NCBI GenBank assembly: GCA_964417555.1
Contig: CAYQIM010000061.1
Location: 1 to 38,413, forward strand
Length of the DNA stretch: 38,413 nt
Reading direction: 5' to 3'
DNA from: CAYQIM01 sp964417555
Lineage (GTDB): Bacteria > Pseudomonadota > Gammaproteobacteria > Diplorickettsiales > Diplorickettsiaceae
The notes under the pieces are model-generated. The model searched no databases, was not told the DNA's origin, and was given only the letters and a program-made list of their open reading frames with translations. Positions 1-9,041 of the stretch are shown piece after piece. Positions within the stretch are counted from its first letter, which is position 1. The number at the start of each line of letters is the position of its first letter. Position numbers and translations under genes: made by a program.

Positions 1-138
1 ACGGCGTGATGCGTTTCCTGCTTCGCCCGTCAACGCACGCCTATCGCGGGCTCCTCAACTTCGCATTGCTTCCGCAATGCTCTCATTGTCTCGTCGAAAG
101 AGCGCTTGTCGCGCTCTTAATAAGGTAAAAGAAAGTAT
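1..138. other. GC-rich intergenic end with two hairpins
   Basis: This non-coding stretch lies beyond the 3' end of the glutamate dehydrogenase gene. The first 100 bases are about 58% GC by hand count, clearly richer than the AT-rich surroundings. Two perfect short stems are visible: 63-69 with 74-80 (GCATTGC/GCAATGC) and 98-105 with 111-118 (AAGAGCGC/GCGCTCTT). Either could help end the minus-strand transcript, but no T-run follows in that direction. It may be the edge of a repeat or mobile element continuing outside the window; no gene is recognised. Confidence 0.35.
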
Positions 139-3100
139 TTATGAAGTAGTTAAAGAATTACTAGAATTCTGCACCATGCCTACTAATTCCCGCACAACAA
201 CAGAAAACATCATCAATTTTAATTCGCTGGTACTACGTAAATCTGCTAAAAGACGTTGCCAACGTTTTAGGAATACGGAATTATCACTTTCCCATTGTTC
301 TAAACACATTCGATTGTCTCCTTGCTCATCAACAACACATTGCAAAATAGCAACCGTTAAGTGACGCTGCTGGGTATCCAAATCATCGAGTAAAACAACT
401 CGACCCAGCGTATCCCATAAAGTTTCAATTGTCTGTTTCATAATTTGCGATCGCAACCAAGTAAACTCAAACTTATCGCTTATCATGAAATAAAGTTCGG
501 CCACTTTGAATAAAGGTAAATTATTTTTTTGTGCTGCTTCAATAATATCCAGCAAAGCATATTCGTGATCGATACTTGCTATACGCTTAGCCGCTGCTTC
601 CGGTACAGCAGCATCTTGCAAACCTTGCACATTTCGCTCCCATTGCTCTTTCTCCTCACCAACCACTAACTGTGCTAACTTTTCATGTAGCAAAGAAACA
701 GCCGGCTTAAAACAGCTAACCATACCCAAAATATCGGCTAACTGATCTTTATAGTTATAAATAAACCAACGTGTTGCACGCCGAATTAAACGGTTGATTT
801 GGCGCATAATCGCATAGCGGGTTTCAGAAGCTATGGTGTCATCTAAATGCTCAGCAAGGTGAACTAACTCCGAAAAACCGAATACTTGGTGAGCAATCGC
901 ATAAGCGCGGGCGATAGAAGCAATATCCGCACCAATTTCTGCTTTCAAACGAAATACAAAGGTGATACCCATGTCATTGACCATAGCATTACTAATCTTC
1001 GTCGCAATAATCTCGCGCCGCAAACTATGGTGTTGCATAAATTGCGAAAACCGGCCTCGCAATGGCTTTGGAAAAGCAGATTCAAGTATTCGCGTTAAAT
1101 AGTCTTCTTCTAAGCTATGAAATTCTAACAACTCCGCTTTGACCCACATTTTGGTATAGGCTAACAAAACAGCAATTTCAGGACTCGTTAAACCTTTACC
1201 CAATGCTTTACGTTCTAATAATCCCTTTTCATCAGGTAAAAATTCTAAATTTCTATCTAATTTTCCATCACGTTCTAATTCTTCAATATAGCGTCGATGA
1301 ACTTCTAATTCTTGCGGCGCATGGGCTGTAGCTAAACTAATCGTCCGTGTTTGGCAATAGTTATCGTATAAAACAAGCTTAGCAATTTCATCCGTCATTT
1401 CCATGAGTAATTGATTTCTCTGTTCCAGCGTCATATCGCCAGCTGTAACCACGGCATTTAACAAAATCTTACAATTGACTTCATGATCGGAACAATCGAC
1501 CCCAGCTGAGTTATCAATAAAATCAGTGTAGATTAATCCGCCATTCAAAGCATACTCAACACGCCCCAATTGTGTTAGGCCAAGATTGCCTCCCTCAGCA
1601 ACAATACGGCAACGTAATTCATTTCCATTGATACGTAAACCATCATTCGTACGATCGCCTACATCTGCATTTCTTTCATTAGAGGCCTTGACGTACGTGC
1701 CAATACCACCATTCCAAAGTAAATCAACCTTGGCTTTTAAAATGGCTCGAATCAAACTATCCGGCGCTATAAAGTCTCGATTGATATCTAATAATTGTTT
1801 TATCTCTGGTGATAAAGAAATAGATTTTTGTGAACGGCTAAAAACTCCACCCCCCTTTGAGATCAAAGTAGACTCATAATCTTGCCAGGTAGAGCGCGGC
1901 AAATTAAATAAACGTTGACGCTCTGCAAAACTTTTTTCTGGCTCTGGGTTGGGATCAATAAATATATGCATATGGTTAAACGCCGCCACCAATCTGATAT
2001 GTCGCGACAACAACATCCCATTACCAAAGACATCACCTGACATATCACCAATACCAATGGCGGTAAAATCATCTTTATCAGGATTTAGACCCAACGTCCT
2101 ACTATGACGTTCAACAGATTCCCAGGCACCACGCGCTGTAATGCCCATTTTCTTATGGTCATAACCGACACTACCTCCTGAAGCAAAGGCATCTCCTAAC
2201 CAAAAGTTATATTCAGCAGTAATTCCATTAGCAATATCAGAAAAACTGGCTGTTCCTTTGTCTGCTGCAACGACTAAATAAGGATCTTCCTCATCATAAC
2301 GCACGACATCAACAGGAGGAATTAATACACCGTTTTGTAAATTATCTGTTAAATCTAATAAACCACGCATAAACGTTTTATAACACGTGACCACTTCATT
2401 CATAATCGCTTCACGATCGCCATTTTCAGGCAATCGCTTACAGACAAATCCCCCCTTGGCGCCAGCGGGGACAATCACTGCATTTTTAACCTGTTGTGCC
2501 TTCATAAGGCCTAATACTTCGGTCCGGAAATCTTCGCGTCGATCTGACCAACGAATACCACCGCGCGCTACTTTAGCCGCTCGCAAATGTACCGCTTCAA
2601 CACTGGGCGAATACACAAAAATTTCATAAAGTGGCCGTGGTAACGGAAGATCACTAATTAATGCCGGATTTAATTTAAATGCCAACCAGCTCTTAGGCTT
2701 GCCATTCGACTCTTTTTGAAAATAATTCGTCCGTAACGTCGCTTTCATCACTTCCAACAAAAGACGTAAAATACGATCTTCATCCAGACTCACTACGGCA
2801 TCTAATGCTGTCTGCAAGCTCTTTTCCAGACTCGCGATAATACTGCCCGTTCCTCCCTCTCCTTGGCGTACAGGATCAAAATAATACTTAAATAATTTCA
2901 CCAAAATTTTGGCTATATCTGTATTACGTGATACGACACTTTCTACATAGGCTTGGCTAAATGGAACACCGACTTGGCGTAGATATTTAGTATAAGCACG
3001 TAAAATAGAAACTTCACGCCAGGTTAACTGACCCGCCAGTATTAAACGATTAAAACCGTCATTTTCTACCTCGCCAAACCAAATTCTTCGAAAAGCTTCC

Positions 3101-5004
3101 TGAAAAATTTCTTTGACTTCAGAAACATTCACATCATCGATTTGTACCGGTTTAACACCAAAATCATTAATCCAAATACGTTGTCCATTACCTAAAGTAA
3201 TTTCTTGTGGCCATTCGTCGATAACACGCAAACCCATATTCTCTAATACGGGTAGAGCATCGGATAAAATAATCGGCTTGTCAGCTTGAAACAACTTAAA
3301 ACGTAAAGGAACAGCGGTTTCATCCTTTGGATGATAGAAGTTCATACCTAAAGGACGTTCTGATGAAATTTTTTCGATATGTTCAATATCATGAACAGCC
3401 GTTATCGCAGGAAAGGTATCTCTATAACCACTTGGGAAAGCATAACTATATTTTTGAATTAAATAAGTACCCTGCTCTTCCCCGTAATAACTGATTAACG
3501 CCTGTCGTAATTCTTCTTTCCAAGAACGGGCAACCTCAATGAGTTGTGCTTCTATTTTTTTAACATCATAGGTTAATTCTTTTTTAGGATCCGTACGAAT
3601 CAAGAAATGAACTCGGGCAAGCGTAGCATCGCCTAACAAAGTAGAAAAACCGATTTCTATACCGGAAAATTCACGTACTAAAATCTTTTCCATTTCCTTT
3701 TGAAGATCGGTGTTTAATTTTTCTTTAGGCATATACACCAAACAAGAAATAAAACGCCGATAGGTATCTTGACGTATAAACAAACGCACCGCTCGTTGTT
3801 CTTGGATATGTAGAATACCCATAGCCAATTGCGTCAACTCACTCGCACTGGCTTGAAATAAATCATCTCTTGGCAAACTCGCTAATATATCCAATAAGGC
3901 CTTACCCGCATGTCCTTTTAAAGGAAGATTCGAGTTTTTCAAAACCAATTGGATCTTACGCCTTATCAATGGTATATGCCGCGGATCACTATGGTATACG
4001 GTAGAAGTATACAGACCAATAAAACGACGTTCGCCAATTAACTCGCCCTGCTCATTAAAGCGCTTAACGCCAATATAGTCTGCATAAACAGGACGATGAA
4101 CTCTGGCTTTGGTATTAGTTTTAGAAATAACTAATACTTGCGGAAAAAAAGCTAAGCGACGCGCTTCCGGTGGTAATTCAGTCAGAGGTTTTTCTTCTTT
4201 ACTTCTACTTTCATCTCGTAGCACACCCAAACCGGATGATTTAATCATACGCAATGCTTTATGGTCCTTGCTTAACTCATAATCGCGACAGCCTAAAAAA
4301 GTAAAATGATCATTAAGCAACCAACGCAAAAAGTCCTTTGACTCTGCCACATCCTCAGGATCATAAGGAGGAGAATTTTGCTCTAATTCTTGTAAACAAC
4401 CTTGCATTCGTGCGCACATTTGCGGCCAGTCTTTGACAACCCGATTAACTTGCTCTAATACTTTCTCAAGTTTGTTAGAAAGTTCTTTAAGAAAGTTGTC
4501 ATCGGACGTTTTGTCAATCTCCATATAAATCAAAGCTTCAACTTGCATGTCGGGTAAAACAGCATCCCAAGCTAAAATCTCGACAATCTCGCCAGATGAA
4601 TTACGTCGTAATTTTATATCTCCCACATTTAAACTAAAAAAGATATTTAAACCCTGCCGATTAATCTCCATACAAGTCGAATCGACCAAAAACGGTTTAT
4701 CGTCTGTAATTAACTGGAGTACGGTATATTTAGTATCCCAGCCGTCTCTTGCCATATCAGGATTGTAAACATGTACCTTATTTTGACCCGGCAAACGTCG
4801 ATAAGCCAAATTCCAATGAGACACAGCTGCCGCCACTAAACTTTCTATAGAACGACTCTTAAGTGTTTCCAAGTCAGTATGGGCATAATATTGCTGAATA
4901 AAACCAGCAAAAAGAGAAACTTGCTCTTTCGCTATCCTTTGCTTAGCGAGTCTTGAAATTTGTTCCAGGATATCTTGATAAGAACGGTCAATAAGGTTAT
5001 TCAT
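139..5004 (-). CDS. gdhB: NAD-specific glutamate dehydrogenase, large (about 180 kDa) class
   Basis: This 1621-residue protein has the size and sequence character of the bacterial NAD-glutamate dehydrogenase of about 1600 residues. The family oxidatively deaminates glutamate to 2-oxoglutarate and ammonia in the cytosol, feeding amino-acid carbon to the TCA cycle. The long N-terminal half carries the ACT-like regulatory part of the family. The catalytic core is visible from about residue 830: a glutamate-binding block with GAKGGF near 846-851, then a nucleotide-binding segment with GDMSGDVFGNG near 980-990, then AEGGNLGLTQLGR. Start ATG at 5004; no frameshift seen. It is transcribed away from ubiG, with a 274-bp divergent gap containing a palindromic repeat. 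In a host-associated bacterium this enzyme would fit amino-acid-based energy supply (inference). Confidence 0.95.
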   Translation of the reverse strand: MNNLIDRSYQDILEQISRLAKQRIAKEQVSLFAGFIQQYYAHTDLETLKSRSIESLVAAAVSHWNLAYRRLPGQNKVHVYNPDMARDGWDTKYTVLQLITDDKPFLVDSTCMEINRQGLNIFFSLNVGDIKLRRNSSGEIVEILAWDAVLPDMQVEALIYMEIDKTSDDNFLKELSNKLEKVLEQVNRVVKDWPQMCARMQGCLQELEQNSPPYDPEDVAESKDFLRWLLNDHFTFLGCRDYELSKDHKALRMIKSSGLGVLRDESRSKEEKPLTELPPEARRLAFFPQVLVISKTNTKARVHRPVYADYIGVKRFNEQGELIGERRFIGLYTSTVYHSDPRHIPLIRRKIQLVLKNSNLPLKGHAGKALLDILASLPRDDLFQASASELTQLAMGILHIQEQRAVRLFIRQDTYRRFISCLVYMPKEKLNTDLQKEMEKILVREFSGIEIGFSTLLGDATLARVHFLIRTDPKKELTYDVKKIEAQLIEVARSWKEELRQALISYYGEEQGTYLIQKYSYAFPSGYRDTFPAITAVHDIEHIEKISSERPLGMNFYHPKDETAVPLRFKLFQADKPIILSDALPVLENMGLRVIDEWPQEITLGNGQRIWINDFGVKPVQIDDVNVSEVKEIFQEAFRRIWFGEVENDGFNRLILAGQLTWREVSILRAYTKYLRQVGVPFSQAYVESVVSRNTDIAKILVKLFKYYFDPVRQGEGGTGSIIASLEKSLQTALDAVVSLDEDRILRLLLEVMKATLRTNYFQKESNGKPKSWLAFKLNPALISDLPLPRPLYEIFVYSPSVEAVHLRAAKVARGGIRWSDRREDFRTEVLGLMKAQQVKNAVIVPAGAKGGFVCKRLPENGDREAIMNEVVTCYKTFMRGLLDLTDNLQNGVLIPPVDVVRYDEEDPYLVVAADKGTASFSDIANGITAEYNFWLGDAFASGGSVGYDHKKMGITARGAWESVERHSRTLGLNPDKDDFTAIGIGDMSGDVFGNGMLLSRHIRLVAAFNHMHIFIDPNPEPEKSFAERQRLFNLPRSTWQDYESTLISKGGGVFSRSQKSISLSPEIKQLLDINRDFIAPDSLIRAILKAKVDLLWNGGIGTYVKASNERNADVGDRTNDGLRINGNELRCRIVAEGGNLGLTQLGRVEYALNGGLIYTDFIDNSAGVDCSDHEVNCKILLNAVVTAGDMTLEQRNQLLMEMTDEIAKLVLYDNYCQTRTISLATAHAPQELEVHRRYIEELERDGKLDRNLEFLPDEKGLLERKALGKGLTSPEIAVLLAYTKMWVKAELLEFHSLEEDYLTRILESAFPKPLRGRFSQFMQHHSLRREIIATKISNAMVNDMGITFVFRLKAEIGADIASIARAYAIAHQVFGFSELVHLAEHLDDTIASETRYAIMRQINRLIRRATRWFIYNYKDQLADILGMVSCFKPAVSLLHEKLAQLVVGEEKEQWERNVQGLQDAAVPEAAAKRIASIDHEYALLDIIEAAQKNNLPLFKVAELYFMISDKFEFTWLRSQIMKQTIETLWDTLGRVVLLDDLDTQQRHLTVAILQCVVDEQGDNRMCLEQWESDNSVFLKRWQRLLADLRSTSELKLMMFSVVVRELVGMVQNSSNSLTTS

Positions 5005-5060
5005 ATGAATCTAAAATAAATAGAGTCCGACCCATGAGGGTTGGCAGTTTATCCTAAGCT

Positions 5061-5176
5061 CTACACTTACATTAGCAAAAAAACCTCTTAAGTCGTTTTC
5101 CCTAGGTACGCCGCGATAAAACGCCTTTCGCAGACCTTTGCCAAAAACGACCTCCAATTTTCCGCATTAAGTGTAG
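5061..5176. repeat. Imperfect palindromic element, 116 bp, between gdhB and ubiG
   Basis: Perfect 9-bp inverted ends (CTACACTTA at 5061-5069, TAAGTGTAG at 5168-5176) enclose an imperfect palindrome with an inner 8-bp inverted repeat (GTCGTTTT at 5092-5099, AAAACGAC at 5144-5151). Size and architecture resemble the other dispersed hairpin elements in this window, but the sequence is a different family. There is no coding potential inside. It sits in the shared upstream region of two divergent genes and may affect their transcription (inference). Confidence 0.55.
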
Positions 5177-5278
5177 TTATACTCCTGTCATGACCAATAG
5201 ACACACTCTGGGGGTGAATGTAGACTAAGCTATTGTAATACGCTCTGTATAAAAAACCAATGCAAGAGATCCTTTTTT

Positions 5279-5992
5279 ATGTCAACTTCTAATAGCGATC
5301 CCATAGAGATCAATAAATTTTCTACAATGGCTGAAGAATGGTGGAATACAAAAGGTCCTTGCAAGCCTTTACATGACATCAATCCAGCACGTTTACAGTT
5401 TATAAAAAAATATGCCCCTCTTGAAAAACAAAAAGTAATTGATATCGGCTGTGGCGGGGGTTTATTAACAGAAGAGCTTGCCCGAACAGGTGCTCAAGTC
5501 ACTGGAATTGATAAGAGTGGCGAGCTAATAAACATTGCAAATCAACATGCCAAACAAAATGCATTAACTATTCACTATCTTAGTGAAGAAGCAGAAACCT
5601 TGGCAGAAAGGCAAACTGCCTATTTTGACGTCGCTTGTTGCATGGAACTACTTGAGCATGTACCCGACCCCCTTTCTCTTATTAAAGCCTGTAGTGACCT
5701 TGTCAGAACCGGTGGCTGGCTATTTTTTTCCACGATTAATCGCAATCCTTATGCGTATCTAACGGCTATTATAGGCACTGAATATCTACTGAAACTTTTA
5801 CCCAAAGGAACGCATCAGTATGATAAATTTATTCGACCGTCAGAACTGGCGGCCGCTGCACGCAAAGCGGGCTTGCGTTTACAAAAATTACAAGGCATTT
5901 ATTATAATCCGTTTACTCGCTCCGTTAAACTAACAAATACTGTACAGATTAACTACATTGCTGCTTTTCAAAAGTATACACTTTGCACTTAA
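5279..5992 (+). CDS. ubiG: Ubiquinone biosynthesis O-methyltransferase UbiG
   Basis: This 237-residue class I SAM-dependent methyltransferase carries out both O-methylations of the ubiquinone ring in the known pathway. The N-terminal block FSTMAEEWW followed by PLHDINPARL (residues 14-39) is typical of UbiG. The SAM-binding glycine motif DIGCGGG is at residues 55-61, with an acidic ribose-binding residue in TGIDKS. Length matches the family. Start ATG at 5279. The stop lies 5 nt before the next gene's ATG, so the two are almost certainly co-transcribed. The C-terminus (AAFQKYTLCT) is a few residues off the usual end but not truncated. Having UbiG implies aerobic or microaerobic respiration with ubiquinone. 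Confidence 0.95.
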   Translation: MSTSNSDPIEINKFSTMAEEWWNTKGPCKPLHDINPARLQFIKKYAPLEKQKVIDIGCGGGLLTEELARTGAQVTGIDKSGELINIANQHAKQNALTIHYLSEEAETLAERQTAYFDVACCMELLEHVPDPLSLIKACSDLVRTGGWLFFSTINRNPYAYLTAIIGTEYLLKLLPKGTHQYDKFIRPSELAAAARKAGLRLQKLQGIYYNPFTRSVKLTNTVQINYIAAFQKYTLCT

Positions 5993-5997
5993 ATTTA

Positions 5998-6675
5998 ATG
6001 AACACTAAACCGGAAATAAAAGCCGTACTATTCGATCTCGATGGAACACTATTAGATACTGCACCTGACTTAGCCGCTACACTCAATGCTATTTTATTAA
6101 CACAACAAGCTAAACCTCTACCACTAACCAGTATTCGCCCCTTCATTTCCGAAGGAGTCGCTGGCTTATTAAAACTAGGATTAAATATCACAGATAAAAA
6201 CCCTGAATTCCTTCGTTTATCCAAGCAATTCCTAAACTATTATAGCCAACATAGCTGTAAACAAACACAATTATTTCCCGGAATAGCCACGTTGATTCAC
6301 TATCTACAAAAAAACCATTTAACATGGGGAATTGTAACTAACAAATCAACCGCATTAACTACAACCTTAGTTAACCATTTTCCTTTACTAAAAAAGGCAA
6401 AATGTATTATTGCCGGTGATACTATAGAATACAGTAAACCTCACCCCAAACCCTTACTATATGCTTGTGAATGCATTAGCGGTATTCCTGAAAACTGCGT
6501 TTATATTGGCGATGCTAAACGAGATATTGAAGCTGCTAACGCGGCTGGTATGCGCAGCTTGGTTGCGTTATATGGCTATATCCCTAGCAAAAAAGAAGCG
6601 GCTACCTGGAAAGCCAGTGCCATGCTTGACACGCCACTTGCAATTATTGACTGGCTGAAACAATCCAGGGAATAA
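5998..6675 (+). CDS. HAD phosphatase: phosphoglycolate phosphatase Gph or MurNAc-6-phosphate phosphatase MupP
   Basis: This 225-residue haloacid dehalogenase-type hydrolase has motif I FDLDGT with nucleophile D13 and acid D15, motif II in VTNKST, the conserved lysine in YSKPHPKP, and motif IV IGDAKRD. I start it at ATG 5998, 5 nt after ubiG; an in-frame TTG at 5983 would overlap ubiG and adds only five residues. Family members are usually named Gph, which removes 2-phosphoglycolate. In Pseudomonas the paralogue beside ubiG is MupP, which dephosphorylates MurNAc-6-phosphate in murein recycling. The ubiG linkage makes MupP a serious alternative here. A terminator-like hairpin follows at 6712. 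Confidence 0.88.
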   Translation: MNTKPEIKAVLFDLDGTLLDTAPDLAATLNAILLTQQAKPLPLTSIRPFISEGVAGLLKLGLNITDKNPEFLRLSKQFLNYYSQHSCKQTQLFPGIATLIHYLQKNHLTWGIVTNKSTALTTTLVNHFPLLKKAKCIIAGDTIEYSKPHPKPLLYACECISGIPENCVYIGDAKRDIEAANAAGMRSLVALYGYIPSKKEAATWKASAMLDTPLAIIDWLKQSRE

Positions 6676-6711
6676 AGATACTGATGATCATTACCACAGA
6701 AAACAAATGCT

Positions 6712-6747
6712 GGCCATGGTTAAACAAAAGTCACGGCCCGATTTTTT
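6712..6747 (+). terminator. Likely Rho-independent terminator after the ubiG-HAD pair
   Basis: A 7-bp stem with one mismatch (GGCCATG at 6712-6718, CACGGCC at 6732-6738, 13-nt loop) is followed by six T residues at 6742-6747. It lies 37 nt past the HAD stop on the + strand and just before the convergent receiver gene. Confidence 0.55.
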
Positions 6748-6766
6748 AGGTATCTCACAAAGTTAA

Positions 6767-7270
6767 CTATACAGTTTTACTATGTAACTTTTCTGATCTT
6801 TTCAATGAAGCTTCTTGTTGAGGGTTTTTTATAAAATTTTCGATGCGCTTAAGATCCTCTAACCTGAACGGTTTTCCAAAAACAAGAGCCATACCCACTT
6901 CTTTGCAAGTTAACTCCATATCTTCAAAAGGGTACCCCGTTAATCCAAACAGAGGTAGATAAGGTTTATTAGCCTGTTTTTCCCAAATACGATAATTTTT
7001 TACCAGATCGAGTGCATCCATCTCTGGTAGCATCAGATCTAATAAACTCCAACTGTAGGTATAACTCTTCAAATAAATGAGTGCTTTGTTACCATCTTCA
7101 ACAGCCGTTATGTGATAACCTTGCCGTTCAAGTAAATTTTTTATAGGTAAGATAATAACTGGATTATCTTCTGCTAACAAAATTGAATTTTTGGATAAAT
7201 TTTCACTTGTTTTTGTACTATCTTCCTGTAAGGAGAGTAGGCGACGAAGCAGTTGAGTAATTTTTTTCAT
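6767..7270 (-). CDS. Stand-alone response-regulator receiver protein
   Basis: This 167-residue protein has a single receiver (REC) domain from about residue 28 to 145. Hallmarks: acidic pair E34-D35, phosphoacceptor D78 in LLDLMLPEMD, T111 in GLTGY and K133 in FGKPF. There is no DNA-binding, enzymatic or kinase domain; the 25-residue N-terminus is basic then polar. The order of blocks resembles receivers of hybrid sensor kinases more than free transcriptional regulators, so it may be a detached receiver or a phosphorelay intermediate (inference). No kinase or HPt gene is nearby. Start ATG at 7270. Its partner cannot be deduced from this window. Confidence 0.8.
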   Translation of the reverse strand: MKKITQLLRRLLSLQEDSTKTSENLSKNSILLAEDNPVIILPIKNLLERQGYHITAVEDGNKALIYLKSYTYSWSLLDLMLPEMDALDLVKNYRIWEKQANKPYLPLFGLTGYPFEDMELTCKEVGMALVFGKPFRLEDLKRIENFIKNPQQEASLKRSEKLHSKTV

Positions 7271-7872
7271 TTTTTCTATCCCCGTTATCTATTTTAGATT
7301 TTTACACGAACTGGAAGAAAATAGAAGGGGTGATAAATACTTGTAACTGCCCAAATAGGCTGAAAAAGCTCAAGGAGAGCATGTTTTTTTACCCTATCTT
7401 CTTCTAAAAGTAAGTTAAGTATTATAGAACACTCCAGCTTTTCTATATCATAACACAACCTATAATTTGAAAAGGAGTCATACGGCGAAAGATTGCTTGG
7501 TGCTCTATCAACGGATAAATATAGCCTTGTTCACCTTCAATGTAATTCTCTCATAAAATCGCTAATTTTTAATCCTTTTCTTCAATCGTATTGTTGCGTT
7601 TAAACGGTTTTGATACTACAGCGTAACCTCTATATCAAATAACTAGCATATTGCTTCTAAACTATTTACATCAAACATAAAAACCTGATAAATAAAATTA
7701 AGTTGAATTAACTTTCATCTATCAGGTTCCCTAATTTAGGGCTGATAATACTGACGCTCCATCACAAAAAGTGATCAAATGGATTTTTAGTTTGATAGTT
7801 TATTTACTCTGTATGGGTAAATACTTAGATTGAGTACTCATTATTTGCCATTAACTCGCTTATAAGTTCTGT
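7271..7872. other. 600-bp AT-rich gap without a recognisable gene
   Basis: No open frame of useful length or recognisable gene remnant was found on either strand. The clearest structure is a hairpin: AACCTGATA at 7682-7690 pairs perfectly with TATCAGGTT at 7720-7728, and its 29-nt loop contains a nested AAGTT/AACTT stem. The gap holds the promoter of the receiver gene and the 3' end region of the small secreted protein gene. It could host a small RNA, but I see no clear promoter-terminator pair. Confidence 0.4.
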
Positions 7873-8250
7873 TTAAAAATCCCCTTTAACTTTATAACAA
7901 TTTGGATCAACCATGCATTCATGTAAGGGAGTCCATTCATTTAATTTTTCTTCTATACTAGCTTTTTCTTTTGCAATAATAGTTTCTAATTTATTTAATT
8001 TATGTAACGCAGCTTCTAAATTTTGTCTAGAGTAATTATGTTGCTTGCTATAAGCTGCCGTTAAAATGTTTTCTCTCCTTAATTGACCTAATAAAGAATA
8101 TTGTGAAGGACATGCCCATTGATAATCACCACCAACGTTTTTCCAATAGCAACCATCATCATCCTTACTTGGGAAAGCAGCAAAACTAGGTAATTCTGTT
8201 ATAGCAGTGCCTAGGAGTATTGCTAAAGCTAATATAGATTTAATTTTCAT
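7873..8250 (-). CDS. Small exported protein of unknown function
   Basis: This 125-residue protein starts at ATG 8250. An N-terminal signal peptide is evident: K2 and K4, a hydrophobic core (ILALAILLG) and a likely cleavage site after SFA near residue 24. The mature part has four cysteines, two near the start (GCYW and WACP) and two near the end (HECM and NCYK), suggesting two disulfides in the periplasm or outside. Between them is a charged, heptad-like helix (about residues 70-108) that may form a coiled coil. I do not recognise the family. No strong ribosome-binding site is visible, but the signal peptide and cysteine spacing argue for a real gene. DsbB, encoded elsewhere in the window, would support such disulfides. 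Confidence 0.65.
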   Translation of the reverse strand: MKIKSILALAILLGTAITELPSFAAFPSKDDDGCYWKNVGGDYQWACPSQYSLLGQLRRENILTAAYSKQHNYSRQNLEAALHKLNKLETIIAKEKASIEEKLNEWTPLHECMVDPNCYKVKGDF

Positions 8251-8399
8251 AAATTTAACTCATTTTTAAATTTTTAGGAAATTTATTTTAATATTTATTT
8301 CTTGAATAAAATATTTTTTACCTAACTAAATATTGAAAAATCAATAAATAGATCAACAAGCCTAAATAAAGCTAGGATTTTTTTAAAGCAAGTAAAGAT

Positions 8400-8645
8400 T
8401 TATGAACAATGACCTGTTAGTAGATTTTTTTCACTGCCTGGATCAGAATAAGTAATATGGGAATAGTTAAAACCCATTTCATCCGCTAGTGTTCTTGCTA
8501 GACTGTTACTGTTTCCTCCTAGGCAGTCTACTAAAATAGGATCATGTTTTGTAAGAGGATATATCCATACCCGAATTTGATCAGTAAACCAACCAATAGG
8601 TTTAGGTTTACCACTCTTTCTATACGTTGCATCCATGTACTTCAC
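8400..8645 (-). CDS. Small hypothetical protein
   Basis: This 81-residue reading frame starts at GTG 8645, preceded by AAGGAT about 11 nt upstream; an in-frame ATG at 8636 would remove three residues and has a poorer site. The product has no signal peptide or membrane segment. Visible features are a basic N-terminus (YRKSGKPKP), a WFTDQIRVWIYPL segment, a single mid-chain cysteine (DCLGGN) and a C-terminal HCS. I do not recognise a family. Composition is reasonably protein-like, but the frame is short, so existence is moderately sure. It lies 149 nt upstream of the exported-protein gene on the same strand; co-transcription is possible but not shown. Confidence 0.45.
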   Translation of the reverse strand: MKYMDATYRKSGKPKPIGWFTDQIRVWIYPLTKHDPILVDCLGGNSNSLARTLADEMGFNYSHITYSDPGSEKNLLTGHCS

Positions 8646-8718
8646 TCACGATAAATCCTTGATTATCATAGAGCAGTCAAAAATTAACGGTATCTGTGCT
8701 CATAACCATCATTCATAG

Positions 8719-8736
8719 GCATAGGAAAACCTATGC
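8719..8736. other. Short perfect hairpin downstream of tRNA-Arg
   Basis: GCATAGG (8719-8725) pairs with CCTATGC (8730-8736) around an AAAA loop. It lies past the 3' end of the csrA/tRNA transcript. No T-run follows in the minus direction, so terminator function is uncertain. Confidence 0.3.
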
Positions 8737-8804
8737 GGACACAGCGTTATTAGGAAATATTTAGACGTGTTATTTATGTAACCCGTTGAAAAATGAGATT
8801 GTAT

Positions 8805-8881
8805 TGGCGCGCCCGGAGAGATTCGAACTCCCGACCACCAAGTTCGTAGCCTGGTACTCTATCCAGCTGAGCTACGGGCGC
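8805..8881 (-). tRNA. tRNA-Arg (anticodon ACG)
   Basis: Read on the minus strand, this 77-nt sequence folds as a cloverleaf: acceptor GCGCCCG/CGGGCGC, D arm GCTC..GAGT, anticodon stem CCAGG/CTTGG around loop CTACGAA (anticodon ACG), and a T arm with TTCGAAT. The CCA end is encoded at 8805-8807. It closely resembles the gammaproteobacterial tRNA-Arg(ACG) that follows csrA and tRNA-Ser in many genomes. It lies 8 nt after tRNA-Ser, so both are probably processed from one transcript. Confidence 0.97.
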
Positions 8882-8889
8882 TTTTATTC

Positions 8890-8981
8890 TGGCGGAGAGA
8901 GAGGGATTCGAACCCTCGATGGGATTTAAAGCCCATACTCCCTTAGCAGGGGAGCGCCTTCAGCCTCTCGGCCATCTCTCC
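8890..8981 (-). tRNA. tRNA-Ser (anticodon GCT)
   Basis: This 92-nt class II tRNA has a long variable arm. Acceptor GGAGAGA/TCTCTCC, anticodon stem CTCCC/GGGAG around CTGCTAA (anticodon GCT, reading AGC/AGU), a T arm with GGTTCGAATCC, and an encoded CCA at 8890-8892. It lies 60 nt downstream of csrA and just upstream of tRNA-Arg, the conserved order in gammaproteobacteria. Confidence 0.97.
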
Positions 8982-9041
8982 GAGATTGAGGGTGGCGAGT
9001 ATAGCACTACCTACCATTTTATAAAATAGTTGTACTATCCT

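Noticed and set aside
77..364. 95-codon + strand frame at the window start
   Set aside because: It lies mostly antisense to the well-supported glutamate dehydrogenase 3' end and shows no family character.
5949..6224. 91-codon minus frame over ubiG/gph
   Set aside because: It is antisense to two recognised genes with conserved motifs; a shadow frame.
7271..7872. CsrA-sequestering small RNA (RsmY/Z-like)
   Set aside because: Only scattered GGA triplets are present, not a series in hairpin loops, and no promoter-terminator pair is clear.
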